This document shows positions 33,043 to 44,687 of a stretch of 64,000 bases of DNA, in pieces (within the stretch, counting starts at the first letter, position 1; each line of letters starts with the position of its first letter). The DNA comes from Vicia villosa (lineage: Eukaryota; Streptophyta; Magnoliopsida; Fabales; Fabaceae). Made by a program: the position numbers and the translations under genes. The DNA is taken from positions 620,001-684,000 of the forward strand of contig NW_026705217.1 of NCBI RefSeq assembly GCF_029867415.1, given 5' to 3'. The notes below the pieces were generated by a model, which saw only the letters and a program-made list of their open reading frames with translations, searched no databases and had not been told where the DNA came from.

Positions 33043-34882
33043 CCTTCTCCTTTTTTTCTTTTGATCGATGAAAGTCTTAATACTTTGAGAATTCTTATGG
33101 ATTCTTAGTGAAGACTAGATCGTTACCTATTTTCTTTTCGTGCGGTATTGCTTTCGGAAGGCGATCTACATATCGTTCTTCTCGCATACATTAGCACATA
33201 AAGTTTTGACCGGCCTCGTTGTAGGGTGATTTCTACATAAATCACTTGGCGATCTGCTTAACATAGCGCAATATTTCGTGTCCCGAATCAAAAAGATCAA
33301 ACATGAAAGAGAATTGTATGCGGTTGATTTAAGACTTGTGGAGGTTTTATCGTGTAGTCGCTATGATTTTATCAAGCTTCTGATAAGCCCCATTGACTTT
33401 AAATCCGAGTACATCATTCACTCACCATAGATCTTCCTACTAACTTTGATAACATACTTGACAAGTTTCAAGATGGTTATCTTTAACATTTAACAACTAA
33501 CTTTAATTTCCGCACCTTTTATATTACCGCTCTTTATATTTCTCGCCTTATCGCTTTACTTTATCATTTCATCATATTTACTTTCCGTCATTTTCTCTTT
33601 GTCCACTTGGACATATGTTTATGCTTCCGCCATTTTTCCTTTGTCCACTTGGACCATACTTTATCTTTTCTTGCTAAAACACTAATAAACAACCAAAATC
33701 TAAAAAATACATAAGGCTCTCTTTGGACTATCGGTTACTATCCCTAGCACTTTGGAGATTCGGACTTATGGATCTAGTACCTCTGGACTCATTCTATTAC
33801 TATCCTGTGATTGTTCTGTCTGTCTGGCATTGTTCTGCTGTATGTTTATGTGTGCAGGTATTTCCTTGAAAGCCCTTGATGGTTAATTCCAAGGCATTGA
33901 GATAAGGATTTTACCCGAAAACAGCCGTTACTCTGCCCGATTTTCGTCAGAATCTTAATGTGCTTAATGAAAAGTGGTGCTAAGACAATAAGTTCATCTG
34001 GATCCCCAAGTGTTAATGTGTTGGTATCGATAATTCCAAAGGATGGGAAATCTACCTTGACTCTTAATGTCAAGTGTTGGCTTCTTACTTGGTTAGACCG
34101 TTTCTTTCCTTAGCTTTTATTTTACGCAATAGGATAGCCTCTTCATCTCCTCCCATTCTTAAATTTTCAAAATCTTCTCTCTTTTTCCAAAACATTCTTA
34201 TGTTTGCAAACCTTTTCAAAACTTTTTTCTTAAAAATATCTTTCGCCTTTAGTGGCTTTTCTTCAAAAGTTTAGACACCGTTAATTGTCGAAACGAGTGG
34301 TTATACCCCACGATTTTGAAATTGATTGATAATAACGAGATCTTTTCCGCGTGAGAGAGCTAGTGGCATACTCGTTGATTTTATCCGAGTTGGAGCCCTT
34401 CTTTCATTTGCGATGCAAAGAACTTGTTTGTTCTCATGCTCAAGATCAATGGCTGAGTATTTCTCTCTAACGACAACAAAGTGTTTATTCGTTTTAAAAA
34501 CGTTTTTTTTTCTTTCCAAAAAGCGGAACTACATTAGCTCTGACTTCTCCATTGCACCGAGGAGGTATGTATGCCCAAAGCTTAACGCTTTGCCGAGCTT
34601 ATTTTAAAAATAAAACAAACTCTTTTTTAGCACACACACACACAGATTTTCAAAAAGGTTCCCGTGGAGTACCACGGATATGAGGGGTGCTTTAAACCTT
34701 CCCCTCATATAATCAACACCCGTACCTGAGATCTCTTTCTTGTTTTAAAAACAAAACTTTGGGTTTTACGTTCTTTTCCCTTTTCCTTTGAAAAAATAAA
34801 GCGCGGTGGCGATTTCAAAACGGAATATTGATTCGAGTCAATCCCATGGCTTCGATATCAGATTTTCCCCGCTACAGAAAAA

Positions 34883-34900
34883 TGGCGACTTCACTGGGGA
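34883..34900 (+). promoter_or_regulatory. Primer-binding site of element E
   Basis: TGGCGACTTCACTGGGGA begins six bases after the LTR end. It differs at two or three positions from the site in A, B and D, so a related tRNA-Arg isoacceptor may be the primer. Confidence 0.8.
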
Positions 34901-35932
34901 AAATATTTTAAGAGTGTTAAGCCTATTTTTGTTTATCTGTATGCTTTTTATCTATATATATTATTGTGTGCTTTGATTATTTTCTTTTATTCCTTTTGAT
35001 GCTCGATGGTTCCTCTGTGATGAGACAAAGTCCTAACCCGGACTTTTGTGAGTAACTTGAGATAGGAGGTGGTATGACCAATAGTTGCATGTCAGGAGCG
35101 ATCCTTAACATGAGCATCATATGGTGGAACCCCAATCAGTGGAGGCCTCATGGAAGGTAGTAGATGTTGTTACGAGCTATCGTAGGAACGCTATTACTTT
35201 CGATAGTGAGTGTCCGTAGAAGCTGAATGGCCTAGAACCTTTTTAACCCATCTTAGCCTTTTAGGATGTAGCGCAGAAACAAGGTCAAGTACCAATTTGA
35301 GCTTGTTGTCATGCGATGCTACGCTCAGACGAGGTCTTTTTAGGAATATTATTGGTGCCCATGAGCAATTGTGCGTGCCGGTAGTATCCGATAGAAGATT
35401 GAAAACTCTGGGAACCTTTGTAGAACCCGATCGGCAGGTACAAAATTCCCTAGTACATACCTTTGTGGGTGGTTCTTAACCTATGACTCCATGCTTGTGA
35501 CGTCGGACTTTTGAACCTTGCTTGTGTGATTTTGTGTGACTTGATGTGCTCTTGATTGTGGTTGATGTATAAACCATGCATTCATGCATCCATGAAAACT
35601 CTTTTTCTTTTGGTTTTCAAGGAACTTAGAGGTCTTTCCTTGTAAACATCATAAGTTTCATCAAACTCAATGGATCTTGGGTGTTGATGGGGTGAAAATT
35701 CTAATCCACCAAAATGGATGATTGATTTTGATGATAACTTAATCGAAGCTTTAGTCCAATGTTTGAGTGTTTACAAGTTAATATCTTAAGTTCCTTGAAA
35801 CTTAAAAATTAAAACAAATCATTGGCATTGCATGCATCATTCTACATTTGGTCCTGCTTTCTAAAGAAGTTTTTCCAGAGCCTTATTTCCTTTCTTATGG
35901 TATCATCAGTACAACACTCGTGCTAAGAAGAA
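34901..35932 (+). other. Leader of element E
   Basis: No credible gene. The block around CTAACCCGGACTTTTGTGAG (near 35030) corresponds to the leader of the other elements. TTATGGTATCATCAG ending at 35909 resembles a splice acceptor 23 bp before the gag ATG. A CATGCATTCATGCATCCATG patch lies near 35575-35600. Confidence 0.6.
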
Positions 35933-36688
35933 ATGGAAAGCATCAAGCAAGAGATTCGTGAACTCCGTGAAGAGGTGATTACTCTAAAGGCTGGTATGGA
36001 GCATCTGACTGCTCTGGTTGAGGCTCTAGTTGCTTCCCAAGTCAATCCTCCTATGATGGAAGAAAGGATGGCAAAGGTCTTTCTTGAAACTTTGAACTTA
36101 TCCTTTCCTAAGGGGATAATAGTCTGTACACCTACTGACTCCCATGGAGAGGTGGATATGAAAGCGCTTCTAGAAAAGGATGTCCGAAAGGAATGTTTGC
36201 TTGAAGAAGGTAACTCAACTGGTAGTGTGAAAAAGTTTGGTAATGACTTTTCAAAGAAGAGAATCAAGGGAGGAAACAATCATCATCAACATCACCATGT
36301 TTCCTATGTCATTCCTGTATCTAATTCAGTTCATGCAATTCCAGATTATCAGCAGAGTACTCGTCAACGAGCTCCTCCACCGAACGAGCAAAATCAATCT
36401 CAAAAGGGGAATTTTGATCCCATCCCCATGACTTACACAGAATTGTACCCTGCTTTGGTTCGTAAGAATTTGGTTCAGATAAGGTCACCGCCTCCTGTTC
36501 CGGAGAAACTCCCTTGGTGGTACAAAGCTGACGCCACTTGTGCTTTTCATCAGAATGCTCATGGACATGGCTTAGAGGATTGTTGGCCTCTCAAGATTGA
36601 AGTTCAAAGATTAATCCATGCTGGTATTTTGACTTTCCGAGATGTTGGTTCTGATGTTCAAGCCAATCCTTTGCCAAAGCATGATTGA
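35933..36688 (+). CDS. Truncated Gag-like protein of element E
   Basis: An intact 251-residue ORF. Residues 1-50 (MESIKQEIRELREEVITLK onward) form a probable coiled coil matching the MESEASIKNLEV start of the D gag. Residues about 165-251 match the gag C-terminus of D: a YPALVRKNLV block corresponding to LQHLLKADLI, then the Cys/His-rich CAFHQNAHGHGLEDC, ending at PLPKHD. The large central capsid-like domain of about 250 residues is missing. A His-rich HHQHHH run lies near residue 122. It ends at the same homologous position as the gag remnants in A and B. Being open in a young element, it may be translated, but a role is not established; it could also be a passive relic of a required RNA segment. 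Confidence 0.8.
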   Translation: MESIKQEIRELREEVITLKAGMEHLTALVEALVASQVNPPMMEERMAKVFLETLNLSFPKGIIVCTPTDSHGEVDMKALLEKDVRKECLLEEGNSTGSVKKFGNDFSKKRIKGGNNHHQHHHVSYVIPVSNSVHAIPDYQQSTRQRAPPPNEQNQSQKGNFDPIPMTYTELYPALVRKNLVQIRSPPPVPEKLPWWYKADATCAFHQNAHGHGLEDCWPLKIEVQRLIHAGILTFRDVGSDVQANPLPKHD

Positions 36689-39600
36689 ATTACTATTGAT
36701 GGTAGCCTGAAGTTCGAAAGTTGTTTCTTTTAGCATATGTCCTGGTGGAGAGAGTTTTCTCAGTTTTTAGAATTCTTACTGATTTTCATTTGTAATATTT
36801 CTTGTTTTTCAATGCATTGTTTGCATGTAGAAACTTGTTTGCTTTTGAATGTTAATCTTAATACAATGGATATGTTTGTCTTGAAGTAATCCATTTGTTT
36901 CACTCATGTTTATTTGTTTTTATGCATTATGATACCAATTGCTTTTGCCAAACTCTTGCTAATGCAAAGATTGGAGGGAGGATGATGATATGAAAACGCA
37001 AAATTTCTGGTTGTATGCTTTTGAATAAAACCCTGCTGATGATGTACAGGCATTGTTTCAAATTCCCAAACACCGGAGATATAAGGAAGATAATCCCTTG
37101 ATAACCCCTTTGAGCCTTGAAGTAGGAGTTTCTTTTCTAAACGGAAAAACCCTAATATTTAACCTGGGGCAGGGTAGTCTTCAGTTAATTTGACCAAGTA
37201 TTCGTCTTTCCAAAAAGGGAATGTGCATCCAAAAGTAAATCACGTCATATCCACATCAAAGGTTGGATTATGTGAAACCACAATGGTTATCCATCGCGTA
37301 TCAAAAGGCATGAAAATGTGAAACCACAATGGTTATCCTTCATCCGCCAAGGAACGAGGCAGTCACAACCCTCTCAAGAAGTTAAGACAAAGTCAACGTC
37401 ACACGATTTGTTCAAATCAAAAGAATAAAAAGAAAAAAAAAGAGAATAAAAAAAAAAAAAAGAGAAAAAAGAAGAAAGCTCGCTAAGTCAAAAACTTGAA
37501 AACAAGTGACTTAGGCAAAAGTTAGAGCATCCCGCTGGACGACCAATTCAAAAGAATCAGTCCAGGCAAAAGTTAGGGAAAGTAAAAGGAAAGTGAAAAT
37601 GAAAAGAAAGGACTACAAAACAAAAGTCCTCAGCAAAGAACAAATCTGTGTGAATGCAAATACGAAGACAAGAAGGGTGACTGCTATTCCAAGAAAGCTT
37701 CATTGGATCCTTAATAGCATAAAATCCTTTTGAGAAATGAACACTCATGTTGAGTTAACTGAATATAGGACTGGAGAACATCACGAAGTTGGGGTGGGTT
37801 AAATAAACTTTGAGCCTAAAAATCTCTTTTTTCTAAAAAACCGTGAACTAGGCCACGATACAACCCACAAAAGTCCTAATTGAAGCAGGATTTATTTTGA
37901 AAGCATACTTAAAACAAGAAAGCGTTCCTGACTCCTATAGGTTATGCTGAAAACTTGTGTTGGTATCATATGCTTACAAAAATCAATGTCATTCCTTAAC
38001 CAGTGATTCATTCGCAAAGGTTTTGTGACATCCTTTCAATAAAACTTCAAGACTTACATAATTATTGCGTTTTGATTATCATTCTCAAGATAAACATTTT
38101 TATGCTTGTAAATACTTGTTTGACAATCAGGAAGCTTACATCTGATCATCCGTAGAAATCTAAAACATTGCCAGGGGCATGTTGTTTTCCCAATATAATG
38201 CTTTTACAAGTCTGATTACTCATATGGGGCAAAGATTGAAGACTCTGTTGACCAATCAAATGTGACAAGTACAGTCAATCTGGGGCAGTTACGTCGAGAT
38301 TCGACAAATCTCTCCAAGAATCTGTCAATATGGGGCAGATTATTCCAAGTCTTCATGATGCCAAGGATATCTATGAATCCTCTTCAAGCAAGTTCCTCTC
38401 ATAGACTATGTAGTATGGGGCATGTTGTGAATTAAAAGTTACCTTGATCACCTCATTAGCTTGAAGTACAAAGGTCGTTGCGATGATCAATCCAGAGTAT
38501 GTCACTCTCTACTAAGAAGTTTTGAGATAAGTTGTTGACTGTTGGGTTTTCTCTCTCACCTTGTGTTGAGTTTTGAACTAAAATCCTCCGCAGGTTAATT
38601 CTTTTGTTATGATGATAACTTCTTATTTCTCCTGCAAGTTCATAATAGTGCTTTTCTCTAAGGAAATTTTCTCTGATCCCCCCATATTAGAGTTTGCAAG
38701 GATGTGTTGTTCTATCCCTTTTGGTAGAAATTGATGATATGGTATCCCTCTTAGAGGTTGATAGTTCCCAAAGAGTTTGCTTGGTGTGCATCTCCAATAA
38801 GTTTTCCCTCAGTGCGGAGTTCACGTTGTTATTCTTTCAGTGGATTTATGGATATTTGAACTTTGAATTTGAATTTTCCACTTAGTTAGTAGCTTTCTCT
38901 TGAGCCTTGTAGCAAGATTTTGTTCCTCCAACGACCTCGGTTTATCTACAATTGAATCCTCAGCCGTGTTCCTAGCATGGATCTTCAGAAGAATGTCTTT
39001 TGATAATCTCCAACTTTTTGAGATTCACCAAGTCTGTTGTATTGTGATGTCTTGTCACTTCCTAGTATTTTTGTGTTTGTTTTGTCAGCATATACATGAC
39101 ATTCATTCATTCATACATGCAACATGCATAAAAAAAAATTAAAAAGAAAAATATATTCATATCCATTCTTGCATTTCTTAATGTTTTGATCCACTCTGTT
39201 TGATGTTGTTATCCCCCAAAGTATATGATCTCTCTCCATTAGAGTATTTACCTTAAGCAGAAAGTGTTTATCCTTTCTAATTCCCCACAGAGTTTGTTCC
39301 TCGTGGAAGAATTTTGCTTCAGTGTTCCTCCTCAGCTCATTTGTCAGGATGGAACTAATCCCCATTTGAGTTCATTCCTCATTTGCCAGAGTCTTGTTTG
39401 GCCGTTTCTATCCGGTTTATTCGTGGAGTTGAACTTTGATCTCTTGAAGTACTATGTTGGAACCTCTCTAGGATAAGAAACCTAGATCGAGAAGGCATTT
39501 ATTTTGCACCTCTTGAGGATTTTGTTTTCCTTAACAATGGAGAATCTGTTTATGATTGATATCAGATATTGAAATACTTATTTTCCATCAGTGTTGGAAT

Positions 39601-39900
39601 TTGTGCTTGAAAGCAAGGGGCAGGTTTTGACTTTGAGCAACTTATGTTATCCCCATCATGTTTTGGTTGACAAAAAGCCTCTTTATTTGAGCAAGTTTGT
39701 ATGTCTTCACATATCAATCTTATTTTCAAAGCAAGTGATAATCTCTCAGGCTTTATGAACTTCTTGATCCAAGTGGAAGAAGCTCAGCAAATGGCAAGTC
39801 CCTTCATCAGAAGTGACAGTTTGCATCCAATTCCTTTTCTCAAGCCACGTCCTTGATTAAAGAAGAAGTTGATCCCTATTCTTAGCGGCAACTTATTATT
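36689..39900 (+). other. 3' untranslated region of element E
   Basis: No credible gene. It shares blocks with A and B: AACCTGGGGCAGGGTAG near 37160, an A-rich run then AGCTCGCTAAGTC at 37430-37490, the hairpin pair, and five GGGGCA motifs between 38174 and 38422. An ATGCAT/CATTCATTC-rich patch lies at 39095-39130. Short ORFs in the interval are below 85 codons and have no recognised features. Confidence 0.7.
37483..37565 (+). other. Paired two-tier hairpins in the 3' region of element E
   Basis: First: outer stem CTAAGTC/GACTTAG (37483-37489 with 37508-37514), inner stem ACTTG/CAAGT (37494-37498 with 37503-37507), apical loop AAAA. Second: outer stem CTGGAC/GTCCAG (37535-37540 with 37560-37565), inner stem ATTC/GAAT, apical loop AAAA. 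Each is followed by (A)GGCAAAAGTTAG. All stems are perfect. Confidence 0.7.
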
Positions 39901-39919
39901 CTCAGCAGCTTATCGTCAA

Positions 39920-40790
39920 CTATTGAGGCGGTAATTCCTGCATCTTCAATAAACATTGATGTTCAAAAGAAGTTCCATGCATCTTCCAGTAAAAGTTGAT
40001 GTTCAGATGAAAATTCCTGTACCTTCAGTAAAAGTCGGTATTCAGGTGATGCTATTCCTGCATCTTCAGTAAACGTTGATGTTCAGAAGAAGTTCCCTGC
40101 ATCTTCCAGTAAAAGTTGATGTTCAGATGAAAATTCCTGTACCTTCAGTAAAAGTCGGTATTCAGGTGATGCTATTCCTGCATCTTCAGTAAACGTTGAT
40201 GTTCAGAAGAAGTTCCCTGCATCTTCCAGTAAAAGTTGATGTTCAGATGAAAAGTCCTGTACCTTCAGTAAAAGTCGGTATTCAGGTGATGCTATTCCTG
40301 CATCTTCAGTAAACGTTGATGTTCAGAAGAAGTTCCCTGCATCTTCTAGTAAAAGTTGATGTTCAGATGAAAAGTCCTGTACCTTCAGTAAAAGTCGGTA
40401 TTCAGGTGATGCTATTCCTGCATCTTCAGTAAACGTTGATGTTCAGAAGAAGTTCCCTGCATCTTCCAGTAAAAGTTGATGTTCAGATGAAAATTCATGT
40501 ACCTTTAGTAAAAGTCGGTATTCAGATGATGCTATTCCTGCACCTTCAGTAAAAGCTGGTGTTCGGAGAAGCCTTTGTATCTACATCTTCCAGTAAAAGT
40601 CGATGTCAAGATCTTTTTCTACCTTCAGTAAAAGCTGGTAGTCCACCTTCAGTAAAAGTCGGTGTTTTCTTTTGTATCCACATCTTCCAGTAAAAAGTGG
40701 ATGTTGAGATTCTTTCCTACCTTCAGTAAAAGTCGGTAGTCCACCTTCAGTAAAAGTTGGTGTATTCTTTCATCTCCAGTGAACGATGAT
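39920..40790 (+). repeat. Satellite-like array of element E: 120-bp higher-order repeat of three 40-bp monomers
   Basis: GTTCAGAAGAAGTTCCCTGC recurs at 40081, 40201, 40321 and 40441, exactly 120 bp apart; an earlier diverged copy is at 39961. Each 120-bp unit consists of three related monomers of about 39-41 bp, starting TTCAGTAAAAGTCGG, TTCAGTAAACGTTGATG and TTCCAGTAAAAGTTGATG. Right of 40560 the array decays into shorter variants of the monomer. Confidence 0.92.
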
Positions 40791-41032
40791 ACTTTAACCT
40801 TCTGGTGTGAAATATTTTCCCCAATGAACCAAAGTCTCGTTCTCCCAGCGGAATCTGTTTTCTTTCCCCAGTGGTGTCTTGTTTCCCTCTCATGGAAGTC
40901 ATATGCATTACATTCATAATCATAAGCATTGCATGGCATCTTAGGGTCAAAATTGTGTATTCTATATTTAAGTCTCTTCAATCACGTCGAGACGAAGATT
41001 TCAATCTTCATATCTCCGGATAGAAGAAACTT

Positions 41033-41045
41033 AAATAGGGGCATC
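41033..41045 (+). promoter_or_regulatory. Polypurine tract of element E
   Basis: AAATAGGGGCATC lies directly before TGTCATACCCC, equivalent to the tracts of A, B and D. Confidence 0.82.
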
Positions 41046-44000
41046 TGTCATACCCCAATTTTTGACCCTAAGATCCTATATCATTCATATTTCAATCATT
41101 ATTCAAGAGCTTCACTTGGAAGTTTTGTTTGTGGTGTTGCACTCACCTCATCAATAAGAGGGACCATCAAGCACCAATGATTGTTTATCTTGTATGCATA
41201 TTATACTAACCCAAATACCAAAAACATTGCTTTATTTCTTTGTAGGCGTTTGTTTTGTAGGTACCAAGCCAAGACATGCATTAAGCAAGGCATTTTTCAC
41301 ATTTTTGACTGATGAAATCGATTTCCCTACTAGGTAAATCGATTTCCCTGCAGCAATCTTCAACAAAATCACATTCTGGACAGCATGAAATCGATTTCCC
41401 TCCTGGGTAAATCGATTTCCCTAGTGTATTTTGCGCCAAATTCTCTTCTGGAACAGAGTGAAATCGATTTCACTCCTGGGGAAATCGATTTCCTTCAGGC
41501 GAAATTCAAAAAAAATAGAGAGGGAAGCTTGATTTGATTTTGGCACCTATTTTCTTTGACCATTTTTGTCATTCTACCAATTTTCCACCTCACCAAAATA
41601 ATTCTCTTCATTAAACCCACTTAAACCCCATTTTACCACTTTTTACCATTTAATTGCCACTTTAATCACCAATTAAACACAAGCTAATTACCAAATGCAA
41701 AAAGACCAAACTACCACTACTCTTGCTCTCATCCTATAAATAGAGCCCTCTACTCTCTCATTTCTCAAGCTTTTGAGAGCCAAAAAACCCCTTGCAATTT
41801 CTCTTCTCATCCCTACCAAATTCACCAAAGCTCTTTGTTCTTTCATAAAGTTTGTGAGTTACATCTTGAACCTCACAAACTTTGAGCTAAACCACCATCC
41901 ATTTCATTTTTCTTCTTCAATTGTTGAGAGATCAAGATTTGTGTTGGTGATTCTTGAAGTAGATCCAAGTTTTGTTCAAGATTTGGTAAATTTTCTTCAT
42001 CCTTTTTGTATATCATGATGTAGATCCTTGTTGCTTGTGTGTGATGCATCTTTGATGCTATATTGGTGCCATTTGATGGTGATTTGATGGAAAATTCGTG
42101 CTCCAATTGATGTTTGATCATAAGGTGTTTGTACATTTGTTCAAGTCAAGTTTTATGCCTCTAAATGCTGTTTTTGCTGAATTTTACACTGAGGAAATCG
42201 ATTTCCTTAAGGCTGAAATCGATTTCCTGCTGAGCGTGACTTGTTTTTTTTTGAAAACTGCACTATGGAAATCGATTTCCCCCTGCATGAAATCGATTTC
42301 CTGCTGGCAGAATGTGGTTTTTTGCCTTTTTTATGCTTGTTTTGGTTTCCTACTTCCTCCACTTCATTAATATCATTGGATCTAGGATGTTGATAGGTTT
42401 GAAATGACCTAATCCATAATATTAGATGAATGATATTAATGATAGTGTGAGTTGATTATCTTTTGTGAATTTTATTCTTCTTCCTCCATTTCATTAATAT
42501 CATTGGATCTAGGATGTTGATAGGTTTGAAAGAACCAAATCCATAATATTAGATGAATGATATTAATGATAGTGTGAGTTGATTATCTTTATGCATTTTA
42601 TCTTCTCCTTCTCCTTTTTTTCTTTTGATCGATGAAAGTCTTAATACTTTGAGAATTCTTATGGATTCTTAGTGAAGACTAGATCGTTACCTATTTTCTT
42701 TTCGTGCGGTATTGCTTTCGGAAGGCGATCTACATATCGTTCTTCTCGCATACATTAGCACATAAAGTTTTGACCGGCCTCGTTGTAGGGTGATTTCTAC
42801 ATAAATCACTTGGCGATCTGCTTAACATAGCGCAATATTTCGTGTCCCGAATCAAAAAGATCAAACATGAAAGAGAATTGTATGCGGTTGATTTAAGACT
42901 TGTGGAGGTTTTATCGTGTAGTCGCTATGATTTTATCAAGCTTCTGATAAGCCCCATTGACTTTAAATCCGAGTACATCATTCACTCACCATAGATCTTC
43001 CTACTAACTTTGATAACATACTTGACAAGTTTCAAGATGGTTATCTTTAACATTTAACAACTAACTTTAATTTCCGCACCTTTTATATTACCGCTCTTTA
43101 TATTTCTCGCCTTATCGCTTTACTTTATCATTTCATCATATTTACTTTCCGTCATTTTCTCTTTGTCCACTTGGACATATGTTTATGCTTCCGCCATTTT
43201 TCCTTTGTCCACTTGGACCATACTTTATCTTTTCTTGCTAAAACACTAATAAACAACCAAAATCTAAAAAATACATAAGGCTCTCTTTGGACTATCGGTT
43301 ACTATCCCTAGCACTTTGGAGATTCGGACTTATGGATCTAGTACCTCTGGACTCATTCTATTACTATCCTGTGATTGTTCTGTCTGTCTGGCATTGTTCT
43401 GCTGTATGTTTATGTGTGCAGGTATTTCCTTGAAAGCCCTTGATGGTTAATTCCAAGGCATTGAGATAAGGATTTTACCCGAAAACAGTCGTTACTCTGC
43501 CCGATTTTCGTCAGAATCTTAATGTGCTTAATGAAAAGTGGTGCTAAGACAATAAGTTCATCTGGATCCCCAAGTGTTAATGTGTTGGTATCGATAATTC
43601 CAAAGGATGGGAAATCTACCTTGACTCTTAATGTCAAGTGTTGGCTTCTTACTTGGTTAGACCGTTTCTTTCCTTAGCTTTTATTTTACGCAATAGGATA
43701 GTCTCTTCATCTCCTCCCATTCTTAAATTTTCAAAATCTTCTCTCTTTTTCCAAAACATTCTTATGTTTGCAAACCTTTTCAAAACTTTTTTCTTAAAAA
43801 TATCTTTCGCCTTTAGTGGCTTTTCTTCAAAAGTTTAGACACCGTTAATTGTCGAAATGAGTGGTTATACCCCACGATTTTGAAATTGATTGATAATAAC
43901 GAGATCTTTTCCGCGTGAGAGAGCTAGTGGCATACTCGTTGATTTTATCCGAGTTGGAGCCCTTCTTTCATTTGCGATGCAAAGAACTTGTTTGTTCTCA

Positions 44001-44440
44001 TGCTCAAGATCAATGGCTGAGTATTTCTCTCTAACGACAACAAAGTGTTTATTCGTTTTAAAAACGTTTTTTTTTCTTTCCAAAAAGCGGAACTACATTA
44101 GCTCTGACTTCTCCATTGCACCGAGGAGGTATGTAGGCCCAAAGCTTAACGCTTTGCCGAGCTTATTTTAAAAATAAAACAAACTCTTTTTTAGCACACA
44201 CACACACAGATTTTCAAAAAGGTTCCCGTGGAGTACCACGGATATGAGGGGTGCTTTAAACCTTCCCCTCATATAATCAACACCCGTACCTGAGATCTCT
44301 TTCTTGTTTTAAAAACAAAACTTTGGGTTTTACGTTCTTTTCCCTTTTCCTTTGAAAAAATAAAGCGCGGTGGCGATTTCAAAACGGAATATTGATTCGA
44401 GTCAATCCCATGGCTTCGATATCAGATTTTCCCCGCTACA
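41046..44440 (+). repeat. 3' LTR of element E
   Basis: Identical in length (3395 bp) to the 5' LTR. Substitutions seen against 5' positions 32604, 32772, 33925, 34138, 34294 and 34572; five of the six are C/T. The palindromes, TATA box and duplication repeat at +9564. Confidence 0.95.
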
Positions 44441-44687
44441 ATGAGAAGATGAGAAGTTCTTATGTATGAGTATCTTCTGAAATGAAAGTGGATTATTTGT
44501 TAATCAGAAGTTCTGATTAAAATCTTTTAGAAATTATGATTCGGTTATTACTAACGTTTCATTGTCTAAGTTGATTCAGAACCTCTTTTAAAGCAAAACA
44601 GCTGTAACGTTTTATCTCGGGATGGTAAACCTGTCTTTACTGTTCATGGATAAGCGCGCGTGCAGTTGAAGGGACGCCGACCATAGG
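44441..44687 (+). mobile_element. Copia element F, segment after pol, up to the D insertion
   Basis: It begins with the right target duplication of E (ATGAG, 44441-44445). With E removed, the pol stop runs into AATGAGAAGATGAGAAG, a purine-rich stretch that may be the copia polypurine tract, so the 3' LTR of F may begin within the next bases. No second LTR copy is available in the window to confirm this. ATAGG at 44683-44687 would be the left target duplication of D. Confidence 0.7.

Larger units (their letters stand above)
31482..34876 (+). repeat. 5' LTR of element E
   Basis: It runs from TGTCATACCCCAATTTTTGAC to CCCCGCTACA. It contains ten AAATCGATTTC-type palindromes in two clusters (31751-31935 and 32628-32740), a TATA box at 32171-32178, a 127-bp tandem duplication with long inverted arms (32800-33005), and a CA microsatellite at about 34630-34643. 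Several ORFs of 60-93 codons are repeated in the other LTR but have no recognisable domain. Confidence 0.95.
31482..44440 (+). mobile_element. Element E: complete non-autonomous Ogre-like retrotransposon
   Basis: Two LTRs of exactly 3395 bp flank a 6169-bp interior; the total is 12,959 bp with target duplication ATGAG. Comparing the LTRs by eye gives six substitutions and no indels, so the insertion is very recent. The interior carries a primer site, a leader, a 251-codon gag-derived ORF, a 3' untranslated region with hairpins, a long tandem-repeat array and a polypurine tract. There is no protease, RT or integrase. The LTR differs in sequence from those of A, B and C but shares the terminal motifs and interior layout. 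Confidence 0.95.
26875..44687 (+). mobile_element. Element F: SIRE/Maximus-type Ty1/copia retrotransposon, split by E and then D
   Basis: Parts seen here are a 3' fragment of the 5' LTR (26875-27107), the primer site, gag, pol, and 247 bp after pol (44441-44687) before D interrupts it. E occupies 31482-44440. The 5' LTR is only about 233 bp long and directly joins the 3' LTR of A, so its left part is deleted or was never copied. Protein order (protease, integrase, RT, RNase H) is that of Ty1/copia. The right end lies outside the window. Confidence 0.88.
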
